Shown: positions 20,680 to 32,900 of the stretch, in pieces
How the letters are laid out: every line of letters begins with the position of its first letter
Numbering within the stretch: the stretch's first letter is position 1
DNA from: Diphasiastrum complanatum
Taxonomy: Eukaryota > Streptophyta > Lycopodiopsida > Lycopodiales > Lycopodiaceae
DNA: 64,000 bases
Assembly (NCBI GenBank): GCA_029204225.1
Contig: CM055097.1
Coordinates: 70,310,252 to 70,374,251, forward strand
Direction of reading: 5' to 3'
Notes under the pieces: generated by a model
Database searches by the model: none
What the model saw: the letters and a program-made list of their open reading frames with translations, nothing else
Told to the model about the DNA's origin: nothing
Made by a program: the position numbers and the translations under genes

Positions 20680-22584
20680 ATGAAGGAGATGATGAAGAAA
20701 CAATTTCTCATTCAACCGCCCGAAGATCATACCATTGTTTGGGAAGTTCCGAAAATATCCCTAGATCATATACCAATCCCAAAACCTCCCAAATCACCAT
20801 CCATACAGTTGGAAGACAAGGCCCCTCTCGAATCATCCGCACATGATGTGCCTGCCTATTTTAAGAATTATACAATCGAGGATGTGACTATCCAATGACC
20901 ATAAGCTCAACGTGAGCCGAATGGTAATTCATCTTATGAAGGCCCTGCACAAACCACCACTCTAACGTTGAGTGAGCCCAATGAGAATAACAAATGCCTT
21001 GTTCATGTCGGGGCTCACCTCAATCAAGAACAACACAGAAGGCTTGAGAAGCTTTTGTGCAAATATCGGCATGTCTTTGCTTGGTCCTACAAAGACATGA
21101 AAGGAGTCTCACCCCAAGTAGCTATGCATCGTATTCCTCTTAAACCTCAATTGGGAACAACGTAGAAGGCTTGAGAAGCTTCTGCGCAAATATCGACATG
21201 TCTTTGCTTGGTCCTATAAAGATATGAAAGCAGTCTCACCCCAAGTAGCTATGCATCGTATTCCCCTTAAACTTGGTGTGAGGCCAACTGCTAGTCATCC
21301 CTACCGATGTAATCCCATCTACAAAGCCAAAATAAAAGAATAATTACATGCTTGTTAGATATAGGATTCATCTATGAAGTCAAACATACTGAGTGGGTTT
21401 TCCCGATCGTCATCGTTCCTAAGAAAAATAGAAAACTCTGCATCCGTGTCAACTTTAAGAAAGTTAATGTCATCACAGAGCGTGACCATTTTCCACTACC
21501 TTTCAGGGAATCCATCTTAGAAAATCTAATAGGAGATGAGGCCTACTCATTTTTAGATGGCTTTAGCGGCTACAATATGATTCAAATTGCTAAAGAAGAT
21601 TAACATATAATCGCTTTTGCCACAAAATGAAGAATCTTATGTTGGAAATTCATGCCCTTTGGTCTCTGTAATTGTCCTAGGACTTTCCAGCGTGTTATGC
21701 TTGCTGCATTTTCTCAGCAGATGGGAGATACCCTAGAAGTTTACTTGGACGATTTAGGTGCACATTCAGAAGAAACACGTCATCTATCTATGCTTAAATT
21801 TTTTTGTTTATCGAATGTCAGCGCTTCAAAATCTCCTTCAATCTTGAAAAATGCCAGATCTGGGTAACACATGGCATCGTCTTAGGGCATATCATTTCCA
21901 AAAACAGCATCGCAACAGACTCTAACAAGGTCTTGATTATTCAAAATCTGCTTGAACCATGCACTATCCATGAAGTCTATTCATTTCTAGGCCACACTAT
22001 TTATTATTGCTGCTTCATTCTCGATTTCGCTAATAAAACATGATTAATATATAAGGTGGTCATTGTTTCCAAATGGGTTGATGAACAATGCATCGCGTTC
22101 ATTCAATTGAAAGAAGCCCTCACCAATGCACCTATTCTCTAAGCTCCTAATTATTCCAAAGAATTCCATGTGCATACCGATGCATCCAATTATGCCATTG
22201 ATATCCCTAACCCATGGAGGTATTGGAGCTGGTCATTTCTCTTTTGAAACGACCGTCAAAAAAATCCTCTTGGCAAGATTTTGGTGGCAACTCTCTTCAA
22301 AGATGCCCACACCTACATAATGGCCTGTGATGTCTGTCAACGAACAAAACGCTTCTAAAAAACCAACTTTATGTCTTTACACCCTATCACAACTGATCCA
22401 GCTTTCTAGAAATGAGAAATTCATTATGTTGGACCAATTAGTCCCGTTGTGCACAACACCCAATCTAGATATATTATTGTAGCTATGGACTACTATACCA
22501 AATGGGTTGAAGCTAGAGTTGTTCACAATGCTGACGCTCGTTCTACTGCAAAATTTCTCGATAAACATGTTATCTTTCACTTGA
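20680..22584 (+). pseudogene. Ty3/gypsy pol remnant: RT and integrase, RNase H missing
   Basis: Plus-strand pol in several frames. The pre-RT region reads LNQEQHRRLEKLLCKYRHVF and AWSYKDMKGVSPQVAMHRI. RT: VFPIVIVPKKNRKLCIRVNF, AYSFLDGFSGYNMIQIA, FMPFGLCNCPRTFQRVMLAA, the catalytic block VYLDDLGAHSEE, FNLEKCQIWVTHGIVLGHII. RNase H begins as EFHVHTDASNYAID (22160-22200) and stops; the frame jumps to integrase zinc-region sequence GGIGAGHFSFETTVKKILLA, then ACDVCQRTKR and RYIIVAMDYYTKWVEARVV. The sequence switches strand at about 22585. Stops, frameshifts and the deletion make it inactive. Confidence 0.93.
21021..21274 (+). repeat. 127-bp tandem duplication inside the gypsy pol
   Basis: 21021-21147 and 21148-21274 are adjacent, highly similar copies of the segment coding for the pre-RT region (RRLEKLL-KYRHVFAWSYKD, QVAMHRIPLK). 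127 is not a multiple of three, so the duplication itself shifts the frame; the second copy also has an early TAG. Confidence 0.9.
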
Positions 22585-22810
22585 TGATCAATGAAGAATA
22601 CAAAAGCTTTTTCCATGAGATAATGGCAAAACTTCTGAACCAAATACAACATTGCTAAAGCTTCACGCTCAGTAGTGGCATAATTGACTTCAACAGGGAT
22701 CAATTGTCTATTGAGAAATCAGACTGGATAATCCTTTTTGAATTCTCTTGGTTGGGTGAGCACTGCTCCGATGGCATACTTGGATGATCAGTATGCACAT
22801 GGAATTCAAA
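22575..22810 (-). pseudogene. Gypsy RNase H fragment, inverted
   Basis: On the minus strand: EFHVHTD, then KYAIGAVLTQPREFKKDYPV, NRQLIPVEVNYATTEREALA, MLYLVQKFCHYLMEKAFVFF and IDHQ. This is the Ty3/gypsy RNase H (DAS start, TTEREALA, H-L, DHQ blocks). It is the domain missing from the plus-strand pol on its left, in the opposite orientation, which suggests an inversion or insertion of a second copy. Confidence 0.9.
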
Positions 22811-22984
22811 AATGTGATTTCTATTACTATTGTTTTGTTCAAAATTGATAAGTGTAGTCATGCATGGAGAAAGAGAAAGATAGCTTATTTTGCTGCGCAC
22901 GAATATTTTTTATTCGAGTTCATTTCTTTTCGAGTTATCTTTCAACACACCTTTTTCCAACACGGACTTCACTATCGGGAAAGA

Positions 22985-24560
22985 GTGGATGTCGTGTAAA
23001 GGAATACATTTGTCATAGGGGAAAGATAAGAATAGCCACACATGTTTCACAAACGTTGCCATGTAGAAGTTGTAGAGTGGGATGTCCTTTTCGGCTAAGA
23101 GTGACCTTCCCAGTAGATACAAAAGACATGGCACATATCCAATTGTATGTTGTACATGAGTACCATCACCTCGGCTCAGAAGAGGATATACTACATTTGC
23201 ATCCGCATCCCCTTGTGGTGCACGAGTGTGAGAGGGATCTATCGGTATTCAAAAAGGCATCTCAGCTATCCAATGCATCCATCCAACGGGCACCCTTCTT
23301 ACAAGCACAAGTTAGTGAGGCGGATCAAGTGTGTTGTAGATCTTTTCATCCCAAAGGAAATATCTCAATTGTCATTTAGGTTACGAACAAAAGGTAATTT
23401 GATGCGTAGTGTAATCTATAATCACCATTTTTATTTTTATTTTCAAATTACCAAATAGGCAGGGTTAATAAAAAAAGCTGCCTTGGACAAATGCGCTTGG
23501 ATGATTGGAGGTGCTTGAAGTTGGAGGCCCAACAATTGCAAGTTAGTGGGAAAGTATTGTAAATAGTAATTTAAAGTAGTCACATACAACATCAAAAAGC
23601 TAGGAATGGACCATCAACTGATTCATGTTTCTAACACACTCCTATAACAGGTCATTTATTTTCAACTATATAACCTTGAACATGAGGAGGAAAGCAAGAA
23701 AACAATTCATGCTTGTCGTACAAGATCTATGGATGTTGGATATTGCCCGAATATTGCCTGACGTTTCAGCCAAGATAGTGCATGGGCTGTTGACTCAAGT
23801 TTTAAGACAAATCAATTTCATTTTCCTTTGTTTGGGGCAATTGTCCCAAATCAGCTTGGCCATGCCATGCCAATTTGGTTCATTATATGCTTGGACAATA
23901 AAGGACAACACCATTAGAGCATTGCATTATGGCTAACATTTCAAGCAATATTCAGAGGACTTGGATCCACAAGGCTTTGTGCAATTGTTATAGACAACTC
24001 CATAACAAAACTACAAGCATGTTGGACCATGGAAGGAAAAAATTGTAAAACATTGGCATGCAATATCCTTCTCTGCACATTTCATGCCAAAAAGACATGG
24101 GTGGAAACACTATTGCTCAAAGTCCCACTAGATGAAAGAGACACCCTATACAAAGACATGTGTGACTTATTGTAGTCTTCCTCTAAAGAAGAATTCGATG
24201 GACTGGTACAACCATTTGACCATAAATATGCATGTTCGGTTGATGTTTTACAATATGTTCATAGAGGGTGGACTGAAAAAATGTTGTAGGTTGATAAATC
24301 TAGCAGGAATACAATTCTTTGAGCAATAGAAACATGACAAGAGTATCCTCATGATGTTGGATAAAAAAACATGATTCTTAGTGAGAGAAATGAAGTAGAT
24401 ACTGAGAAGCGATATGTAGTGAATCTCACAAATGAAACATGCTCGTGTTTTGATAGTTCTTCTTGGTGCAAGCATTTGGTATACGTCTCGGACATGGCGT
24501 AAAAAGAATGTCCACCAAGGAACACATCACTAATCCAACAAACTTGCATAACTCAAGGTC
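22985..24560 (+). pseudogene. Mutator-like (MULE) transposase with SWIM zinc finger, degraded
   Basis: Parts in order. A zinc-rich N-terminal region (22985-23130: VKEYICHRGK, RSCRVGCPFRLRV). A linker (MAHIQLYVVHEYHHLGSEED, then, after a +1 shift near 23345, FIPKEISQLSFRLRTKGNLM). A MULE DDE domain from 23774 (SAWAVDSSFKTNQFHFPLFG, AIVPNQLGHAMPIWFIICLD, AIVIDNSITKL, LCTFHAKKTWVETLLLKVPL). A SWIM finger near 24434-24475 (CSCFDSSSWCKHLVYV, C-x-C then C-x-H). From about 23345 to 24500 it stays in one frame broken by several stops. The candidate catalytic Asp residues are in VDSSF and VIDNS. No terminal inverted repeats were found. It is inactive as read. Confidence 0.85.
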
Positions 24561-26150
24561 TACTCTAGAAAGGCCTCTAGATGATACAAAATACAAGCGA
24601 ATCATGGCCAAGAAACAAACACGCATTCATACCCCCAAAATTAGTAGGGCTGCATGTGAGCATTGTTGAGTCTATAACCTTTTTGTTGGGGTCCTGAACA
24701 CATCACATGCAAAAACTGTAGTGTGACCATGACAAGGAACATAGAAAAGAGCAAAAGGGCATGCACCCTTGGGGAGGTCAAGAAAACTTGTGGAGAAATT
24801 AGCAAAGTAAACGACAATGGGACAACAAAAAGCCAAAACAGACAAGCCGATCTCATTGTGGAGGACAATTTAAAACCACATTCTTGACATGTGAGTTTCA
24901 ATATATGGACATGAACAATGAAACAACAAAAACAATGTTTGCACAAACAAATCCCATTGATGTGGACATTGTGACGAATCCAACCCACATTTGTGGGTGG
25001 AGTCCATGGAAATGAATGTTGATCTAGTGAAAACAATGACTATACAAGACAACAAAAGTCTTTGACATAGGGCTTCTGAGGTGGGATTGACTAAAAATGC
25101 CACCCCAGCTGACTTGGAAATTCGACTAGTGAATAACTTCATACTCTCGAGTCATGGTCCAAATTTAATGTCCCAATTAGAGCATTACAAAGATGAAAAC
25201 AATATTTATCAATAAATAGAAGCGCTCAGCAACAAGTTTACATTCTCAATACCGGACACTCCACATAAAATTGATTTCTTTGAACTCACATATCAGGTCC
25301 AATAGTTGAGGCAAGGTTGAGTTACTAGCAATGGACAATCTTGGATCATGGTAACGATGCAGTTTGTATAATGTCCAACTTTTTTCCCAAGCACGTGGAG
25401 GATAGAACTACGTACAAGCCAGAAAAGTATATTTCAAAGGACATTTTAAAGAAGAAACTAATAATCCTTCCATATTGCTCAAAGTAGGTAATAATTAGCA
25501 TTATGAATTTGTCACTTCCTTGGCCAACCCTTTGCATGCACTAGACCCTAAATATGCAATGTGTATTTCAATTTCAGTGAGCATTGGAGTCTGGGACTTT
25601 TAAGCGCATATGTCAGTAATGAGGGATCTTACAGATACCCGGGTTTACTTGAGACTCAACCTAATGACATTAACCACCAAGATTTTGACAAGAAAGTTCT
25701 ACATGCCTCCATCATATTGTACATCAAATGAAATCAATGAGGCATTTCTCCTTATTCACTCATGAATTTTGTAGGATTGTGAATGATGTAGTAAAGCTAT
25801 TCCAAGTGGATGCGACATCCAATTTAAAAGTTGAGGTCATTGATGTTCACGTTGTATGTAATCATAATTTTGTAAGAGCATGAATAAGTTGACAAAGAAT
25901 TGTTGCTTGTTTGCAAGATTCAAGTTTCATAATTTATTTTATCTTGTACTGAATGCATGGTCTCTTCGTTGGCCTGAATGAATCACTCACATGTGCTTGG
26001 AGTGGTTGTGCAGTCCCCACAACAAATTGATTACTTTAGTTGCAGATGGTATACAATTCGGAATGCAAAGCTATTCTTGGAATGGTTCTCCAGAAGAAAG
26101 GGGCAATTTGACATCTCCTCGGTATTAATCCTTGGTCTAACCCTCTTGAG
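24561..26150. other. Interval downstream of the MULE remnant
   Basis: Plus-strand text continues in coding-like fashion for about 100 bp (STLERPLDDTKYKRIMAKK). Further right, around 25370-25600, fragments such as FFPKHVEDRTTYKPEKY and HYEFVTSLANPLHAL look protein-like, but I cannot assign them. They could be a second domain carried by the MULE. No repeats seen. Confidence 0.3.
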
Positions 26151-26151
26151 C

Positions 26152-26277
26152 ACCAAGAAGATTTTTGTGTCTGTTGGCTTAAATGTAAATATATGCTTGT
26201 ATTGTAACCTTCTAACCAAGAAGATTTTTGTGTCTGTTGGCTTAAATGTAAATATATGCTTGTATTGTAAGCTTCTA
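26152..26277 (+). repeat. 63-bp tandem duplication
   Basis: Two copies of a 63-bp unit (ACCAAGAAGATTTTTGTGTC...TTGTATTGTAA.CTTCTA), differing at one position by eye. 63 is a multiple of three, so overlapping frames on both strands remain open, giving spurious 125- and 83-codon ORFs. Confidence 0.95.
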
Positions 26278-26897
26278 ACCAACTGTTTTGGTCTATGCAG
26301 TATGTGTGCCCATGCTACTCAACTAACAACATCTACAGTTTCTGACAGGAAATGATCAAAGTGTTTTTGAAGTACTCAACAAAAATTAGTTAGCATCTCA
26401 ATTGTTAGCATATTCAAAGTGGTCATATTTGCTAGAAATCAACTATAAAAGTGAGAATCAAACATCACATCAAACACCTAAGAGATTTATTTATCCCAGT
26501 ATGGGGAATTGTATTGATAGTATCAAAATGAAACAATAGCTTTTTACATGGAAAATGATAATTGTTATATTTGATCATGGTTACAAGTGAAAACTAGGCT
26601 ACCTCAACTTATTGTGTGATTGTCTCTCTCCTAGTATTGTGATTGTGATATTAATATGTATGCAATTATTCGCATCCATATTTATATTGCATGCAAGATC
26701 ATCCATATTCAGAGTATGTAGAAAAAGTTTCGAGGTCTCAACTATAGCATCAAAAATTTGTCACTATTTAGTAGGTAACTTGTGCATTTGAAGACTTTAT
26801 CTAGATCTAATGTTCATTTTTGCTAATCTAATGTTCTTAATTGGTAGAGTGGACTTTATATGTACGTACAACATAATTGCTAGAGTGGACTATATAT
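26278..26897. other. Unassigned interval
   Basis: No gene or shared repeat seen; a short near-duplicate (GCTAGAGTGGACT.TATATGT) occurs around 26850-26900. Confidence 0.5.
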
Positions 26898-27417
26898 GTT
26901 CAATGTTCTGGAAGACTTGTTATGAAATCATATGCCTCTAATATGTTGTTCCGATGCAACTTACAAGTAGTGAGACACTTGGGCTCTTTGTGGGATAACT
27001 CAATTGCATTGCTTGTAGGGTTGATCACTTCATTTTCTTGGCTATTCCCATTGGATTAGTCATGTGAAAATTTTAGTGAAGTATGAGCAATTTGAAAAGC
27101 AAAAGAGGGGAAGCATGAATGAAGGAGTTTTTGAGATATAATGTGTGAGATAGAAAATAATGTTGCAAGTTATCAAGCTAGCCATGGATTTAGGCTTGTG
27201 CCTCATGGTTGTGTGTGTCTTTGTCATGGTAGTCTTTGTTTGAAAAGTGAGAGAACTTTTGCTATAATGAAGCATCATACCCTTCAGGCTACTGCCTAAG
27301 TACCTTCAAGAGCAACCAACCATTTCTTATAAACAGTTGCTAGGCATCGTGATGCGATAATTGTCATTTATGCTACTTGACAATGCTCATGATTGTTTAG
27401 TGAATGCTTTGGTTGTC
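26898..27417 (+). repeat. Long interspersed direct repeat, copy 2
   Basis: Same orientation as 16807-17351. Relative to copy 1 it lacks a short CTGTCTATTT-containing piece and a CCTCTTCACTT-containing piece. It ends at GGTTGTC (27417), where the antisense gypsy frame begins. Confidence 0.85.
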
Positions 27418-28790
27418 ATTGATTAGTATTGGTGCTAAAGTGACACTTATATTAATCAACTCAAAACAAATATTCATATCCTCCATCCACTCCACTAGTG
27501 GACTCTTAGCCCTCCGGCTTAGCTTCTTATAGCCTTTCCAGGCCTGGGCAAGAGGAAATGCCAATCGAGCAAATTGGGAAATATGCCAATGAAAAAATCC
27601 TACAAACTCCAAGAAAGACTTGATTTCCCGAATTTTGGTAAGAATAGGCCATTCAATAACCCTCTGGATACGATCGGCCTTGATCTCCACTCCTCATTCG
27701 GAAATTTTATGTCCCAAGTAGGAAAATTCCTTAGCAAAGAGCTATTCCCTTATTAGGAGTCCAGGACAATCCTAACATGCTCTTTATGTTTCGCCAAAGT
27801 CTTACTGAACACTCATCTAAAAATACCACTACGAATCTTCCCAAATATGGCCTGAACAAATCGTTCATCATCTGTTGAAAAGTTGTCAGTGCATTGGTTA
27901 GACCAAAAGGCAACACCAAAAAATTGTAGTGTCCAAAGCGAGTTTGAAAGCCCGTTTTTGGTATATCTTCTGCCCTAATGTGTATCTGATGGTATCCCAA
28001 TCTTAGATCTATCTTGGTAAAGTACTTGGCACCACCAAGATAATCTATTAGGTCATCCATCCTGTGTCAAAAAGGACATTAACAACTTGATTTTTAACTC
28101 TACCTTTAATGCAAATAAGGTCATTAGGTCCAAAAACTAAAGAACTAAGGAAACATACATCCATCTCATTACTTCGAGATAGATTATCGATAGTTCCTAC
28201 AAACATCCACTTGGTAATCTTTTGGCAACCCATCAATAAACATTAACATTTGTACCTTTGGTGGAATGTCACTATAAAGTGGATTCAGGTGCTCATAAAA
28301 ATCTTGAATAAATTGTTCCAAAACTTTATTCATTGTTAAATGACTCAACTTTTAAAAGTGTCCATAGTCATGTAATAGTGCTAGGAAGTATTCTCTAAAA
28401 ACTATGCAAAAATCATCCCATGTAGAAGGTTGATTGTCTTTTGCAACTAGGTCGTCCCACCATACTAAGGCTCTTCTTTCAAGGAACATAGTTATAGTGG
28501 ACAACTTTTCACATTCAGAGAATTGGTTCATGCCAAAGTATTTGTTCCATACATAGGCCATTAACTTACCACTTGCAAGTTCCTATCTTTCTTCTCCCCT
28601 TACAATTTTATGAGAGGTGGAACTACATGCTTCTTCTGGTTGGCTAACCTAGACTCTAAGTCTTGGTTCCAAGAAGCTTTTTATTTGTGGTTTGAATTTG
28701 TTGGTATAAAAGTTCAAGATCTTGTGCCACATTAGATGGATTTGATAGATCAAATGATGGGGTTTTGTTGGTTTGATCCATTGGAGTTGC
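27418..28790 (-). pseudogene. Ty3/gypsy gag-PR-RT remnant with internal deletions
   Basis: Minus strand, from right to left. Gag starts near ATG 28781 (MDQTNKTPSFDLSNPSNVAQ) and shows MNQFSECEKLSTITMFLERR, ALVWWDDLVAKDNQPSTWDD (Retrotrans_gag type). The protease core is [18 protein letters not shown] (catalytic Asp in DTG), at 28236-28060. It is joined directly to [69 protein letters not shown], where the FLDD catalytic motif reads LDE. A later block (27690-27500) reads WPILTKIREIKSFLEFVGFF. The gag zinc knuckle and most of the PR-RT linker are missing. Confidence 0.9.
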
Positions 28791-28959
28791 TTGTGTGTTT
28801 TCCTATTATGCAAAGACAACAAGTAATTCTAATTAGAATGATAGAAATGATTCAATTCTTACATAATCCAATGCAAATAAAAGCATTTACTTCTACTCAT
28901 TTAAAACTTATTGTTTGTAAGCTCAATCCAAGCCTACTTTTTGCAAGCTCAATCCAAGC

Positions 28960-29500
28960 TTAAGAGAAAACTACACCAAGTCGAATTTTGACTCAAACTC
29001 TAATTTTGGCTCTGTTCGAATTCAGGCTCACAAGGTCGAATTCGAACTCTTCATCTTTCCAACCATAACAAACTTTTTTGCAAATACTGCAAGAGAACTG
29101 GACATGAGATCAAGGGCTGCAGAACTTTAAAATTCAACAATGAGAAGAAGAAGCAGTTCCAACAACAAGTGAATTATGCCTCAGGAGGACCCATTTCATG
29201 GAATAGTTGAAAGGATAAATGCATTTGTTTGTCCTCTATAGTTACAAAAATTATCTAGCTCAGAAGATTACTTCAAGATCTGAAATTTAAGAAGATCAGA
29301 CCAACAATACTCCATTAGGACAATTAGAGCTACATAGTTGTTTCTCTAAATCCATGACCTCATTCTAAATCTAAGCATATCGAAGTTCAATTTCATTTTC
29401 CAAGAGAGAAGCTTCAAACTAAGGATGTTGAATTATGTTATTGTCATACAAATAGTATGTTGGTTGATAATTATGACAAAACCATTGTAAAAAATAAAAC
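28960..29500 (+). pseudogene. Copia zinc knuckle joined to RNase H end
   Basis: Plus strand. CKYCKRTGHEIKGC is a CCHC knuckle (C-x2-C-x4-H-x4-C) near 29075-29125, followed by KKKQFQQQVNYASGG. About 150 bp further it reads SKHIEVQFHFPREKLQTKDV, ELCYCHTNSMLVDN, the C-terminal RNase H blocks of copia. Protease, integrase and RT are absent. The LTR copy downstream suggests this is the 3' end of a copia relic. Confidence 0.78.
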
Positions 29501-30664
<1,164 letters not shown>

Positions 30665-31530
30665 TTGCGTATCATTGAGAGTAAGAAGATGGAGTGGCTT
30701 TATAAAAAAAGCTCTCATTAGGAATATCAAAAGAAGAGAACTGAGCTAATTTTATGTATTGAGTTTACAACTAGTGGAATAGAGGAGGAGTTACTTGTCA
30801 TCTCAATACTTTAAAAATTAGAACTTGGAATTTATGTGGAGCATAGGCAAAAGAAAAATAAAAAAAAAAAAATTTAAATTTAAATTTCAATTTCAAATTT
30901 GTCCTATGCTGCTCATAGAAGAGTTTGGGAAGCTATGCCAAGTTCAATAGAGCTAAACATAAAAAATAGCTAAATGCACATTTAAAACAAAGTTTAAAAA
31001 ATATATATATGTGTGTGACATTGGACAAAGGTTATGCCTTAAGTATTAGAGAAATCAGGCTTTCCATGGTCACCTGGTCACAATCACCATCACATTTACC
31101 CAAGTCCTTGTCACAGTCACATTTGCCTAAGTCATGGTTGCATGGGTCTAAACTCATCGTGGTATGGGCTGAGGTGTGGTAGCAAGGGTCTAGTCTCTAT
31201 TGTGGTTGGCTGGAGCAAGTGAAACTGGTCTTTTTGAAAGTTCAAGGTCAAGAAATAATTTACATGGCATAACACACTTCATTTGCAAACTAGTGATCGT
31301 GCGTGCTGCCAGAGCGATCAAAGCCTCTGTTTGACATTTCTCTATAGTACTCTACATAGTCATTAGTCATGACCTTTGGACAGAGGTAAGAAACCCATTT
31401 TTTATTCTTGTTATAAATCTTTTGCTAAGGCGATCATAGGAGTATTGTGGCCATTTTCTTTTCAAAAAATTGCAAACTCCCGTAGCTAAGCATAGCATGT
31501 AGAAAAATGGAACATTCTGATGCTATGCTC
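30665..31530. other. Unassigned interval
   Basis: No gene. Contains an A run and (TTTAAA)-like sequence at 30850-30900, a (TA)n/TGTG tract near 31003, and a near-repeat of GTCACA(A/G)TCAC-ATTT-CC(C/T)AAGTC near 31077-31130. Confidence 0.5.
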
Positions 31531-31536
31531 AACATA

Positions 31537-31541
31537 GAAAC
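31537..31541. repeat. Target-site duplication (GAAAC), left copy for copia D
   Basis: GAAAC precedes TGTCAG at 31542 and recurs at 36427-36431 directly after the CAACA end. Joining the flanks gives ...GCTCAACATAGAAACATAGTGG..., which resembles the neighbouring GCTGAGCATAGAAATAAT at 36573. Confidence 0.85.
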
Positions 31542-31742
31542 TGTCAGAAATGGTGAACTCCTGCAACTTTGTGACAACGCAAAGCGAAGGTCGAAGGGCG
31601 AAAAATTCGTGAAAGTCAACGTACCTCGAAAATCTTGAGACACAAAGCGAAGCGAACCTTGAAGGCCGAATGATTCGCGAAAGTCAAACATGCCTTCAGG
31701 ACCAAAAAGACACGACATGACACAAAACGCCTGTTCATGACA
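31542..31742 (+). repeat. Copia D 5' LTR, shortened
   Basis: Aligns with the first ~180 bp of the 3' LTR (TGTCAGAAATGGTGAACT, GAAAGTCAACGTACCTC, CATGCCT.CAGGACCAAAAAG) and then ends TTCATGACA at the PBS. The remaining roughly 480 bp of the 3' LTR has no counterpart, so the 5' LTR carries a large deletion or a replaced end. If the promoter lay in the missing part, it would be silent. Confidence 0.8.
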
Positions 31743-31754
31743 TGGTATCAAAGC
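31743..31754 (+). promoter_or_regulatory. Copia D primer-binding site
   Basis: TGGTATCAAAGC directly follows the 5' LTR, one mismatch from the initiator tRNA-Met complement. The same variant occurs at 15059. Confidence 0.9.
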
Positions 31755-31806
31755 ATACAGATTATCACTTCTAATATCTGAGCAATGATATTCTAGACAA
31801 CACAAT

Positions 31807-32590
31807 ATGGCTACAACGATCCAAACAAGAGTAGCAATCAGTCTTGATGGCGCAAACTACAAGATATGGAAATTCAAAATCAAAACACTTTTGAAGGGCG
31901 AAGGCATCTGGTCGGTGACCGAACTCTCAGAGATGCAGCCTCCAGAGGGAGACCCGAGGAGAGCTGAATAGATCAGAAAGGATGAGCGTCCAATGGCGAT
32001 CATTGTTTCGTCCATCAACGAAGATCTACTCATGCATATTGAAGACAACGCAAGCAGCCATGCAGCATGGGAAAGATTAAAACAGAAGTACAAAGTGAGG
32101 ACTGCAGCTTCAATGATGTATCTTCACAATCAGTTACAATCCATATGATGGGATGGCAACCAGTTAGACCATCACGTTGAGAAGATTAGAATGATCTTCG
32201 CTCAACTCGTTGCATCAGGACAGGAGCACCAGGTCCCAGCACCACAACAACTGATGTATTTCATGAAGTCTCTACCTACGTCCTATCAGCCGTTGAGAAT
32301 GCTCATACTAAGCCCTCTTCACGAAAGGAAAGAAGAAAAACAAGAACAAACCTAGATTCGACAAAATGAAGTCCTTGAATCAACAATCTTCTTCTTGTGA
32401 TCACTGTCACAAACCAAGCCATTAAGCCAACAAATGCTGGTTCAATCCAGCAATACCTTGCATGCACTACAAGAAGAAGGGGCACTCTGCATACAATTGC
32501 AGATTCAACCCAAAAAGAAAGAACAAAACTGAGAAAGCAAATGTTGCGGAGTCATCCAAAGATGCAGTAGAGGTGATGAAGCCTTTATAA
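31807..32590 (+). pseudogene. Copia D gag
   Basis: ATG at 31807: MATTIQTRVAISLDGANYKI, WKFKIKTLLKGEGIWSVTEL, then after a TAG SHAAWERLKQKYKVRTAAS, LVASGQEHQVPAPQQLMYFM, KSLPTSYQPL. Two zinc knuckles follow in another frame (CDHCHKPSH-stop-ANKC and CMHYKKKGHSAYNC). The second is a clean C-x2-like-C-x4-H-x4-C with Tyr-spaced first pair. Stops at about 31970 and 32147 and a frameshift near 32330 inactivate it. Confidence 0.9.
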
Positions 32591-32900
32591 TACTTGATGA
32601 AGCTTCAACGAGCTACACTGAACAAGACTACGATGTAGTCATTGATTCAGGAGCAACATCACACATCACCTGCAACAAGAAAATCTTGATCGACTTCAGA
32701 GAACTCAAAAATAACATAGCAGTGATTCTAGGTGATGGGAGCAGGCCCGATGTCAAAGGCATTGGGACTCTACAACTGCGAACACTTTAGGTCAAGTAGA
32801 GCTACCAAGAGCACTCTACGTGCCTTCACTGAGAAAATATCTGCTATCAGTCTCCAAGATGACAGATTTTGGAATTCGAATTTTGTTTGATGGCAATATA
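32590..32900 (+). pseudogene. Copia D protease
   Basis: DYDVVIDSGATSHITCNKK contains the aspartic protease motif DSGATSH. It continues GDGSRPDVKGIGTLQLRT, then, after a stop and frameshift near 32790, VELPRALYVPSLRKYLLSVS, the usual C-terminal block before the pre-integrase region. Confidence 0.9.

Noticed and set aside
22864-23379. A separate 171-codon plus-strand gene
   Set aside because: Its second half reads as the N-terminal part of the MULE protein and continues, after one shift, into the DDE region, so it is not an independent gene.
26031-26355. Open frames with a 21-residue repeat (KKIFVSVGLNVNICLYC)
   Set aside because: They result from a 63-bp tandem DNA duplication, which keeps all frames open; both strands show it equally.
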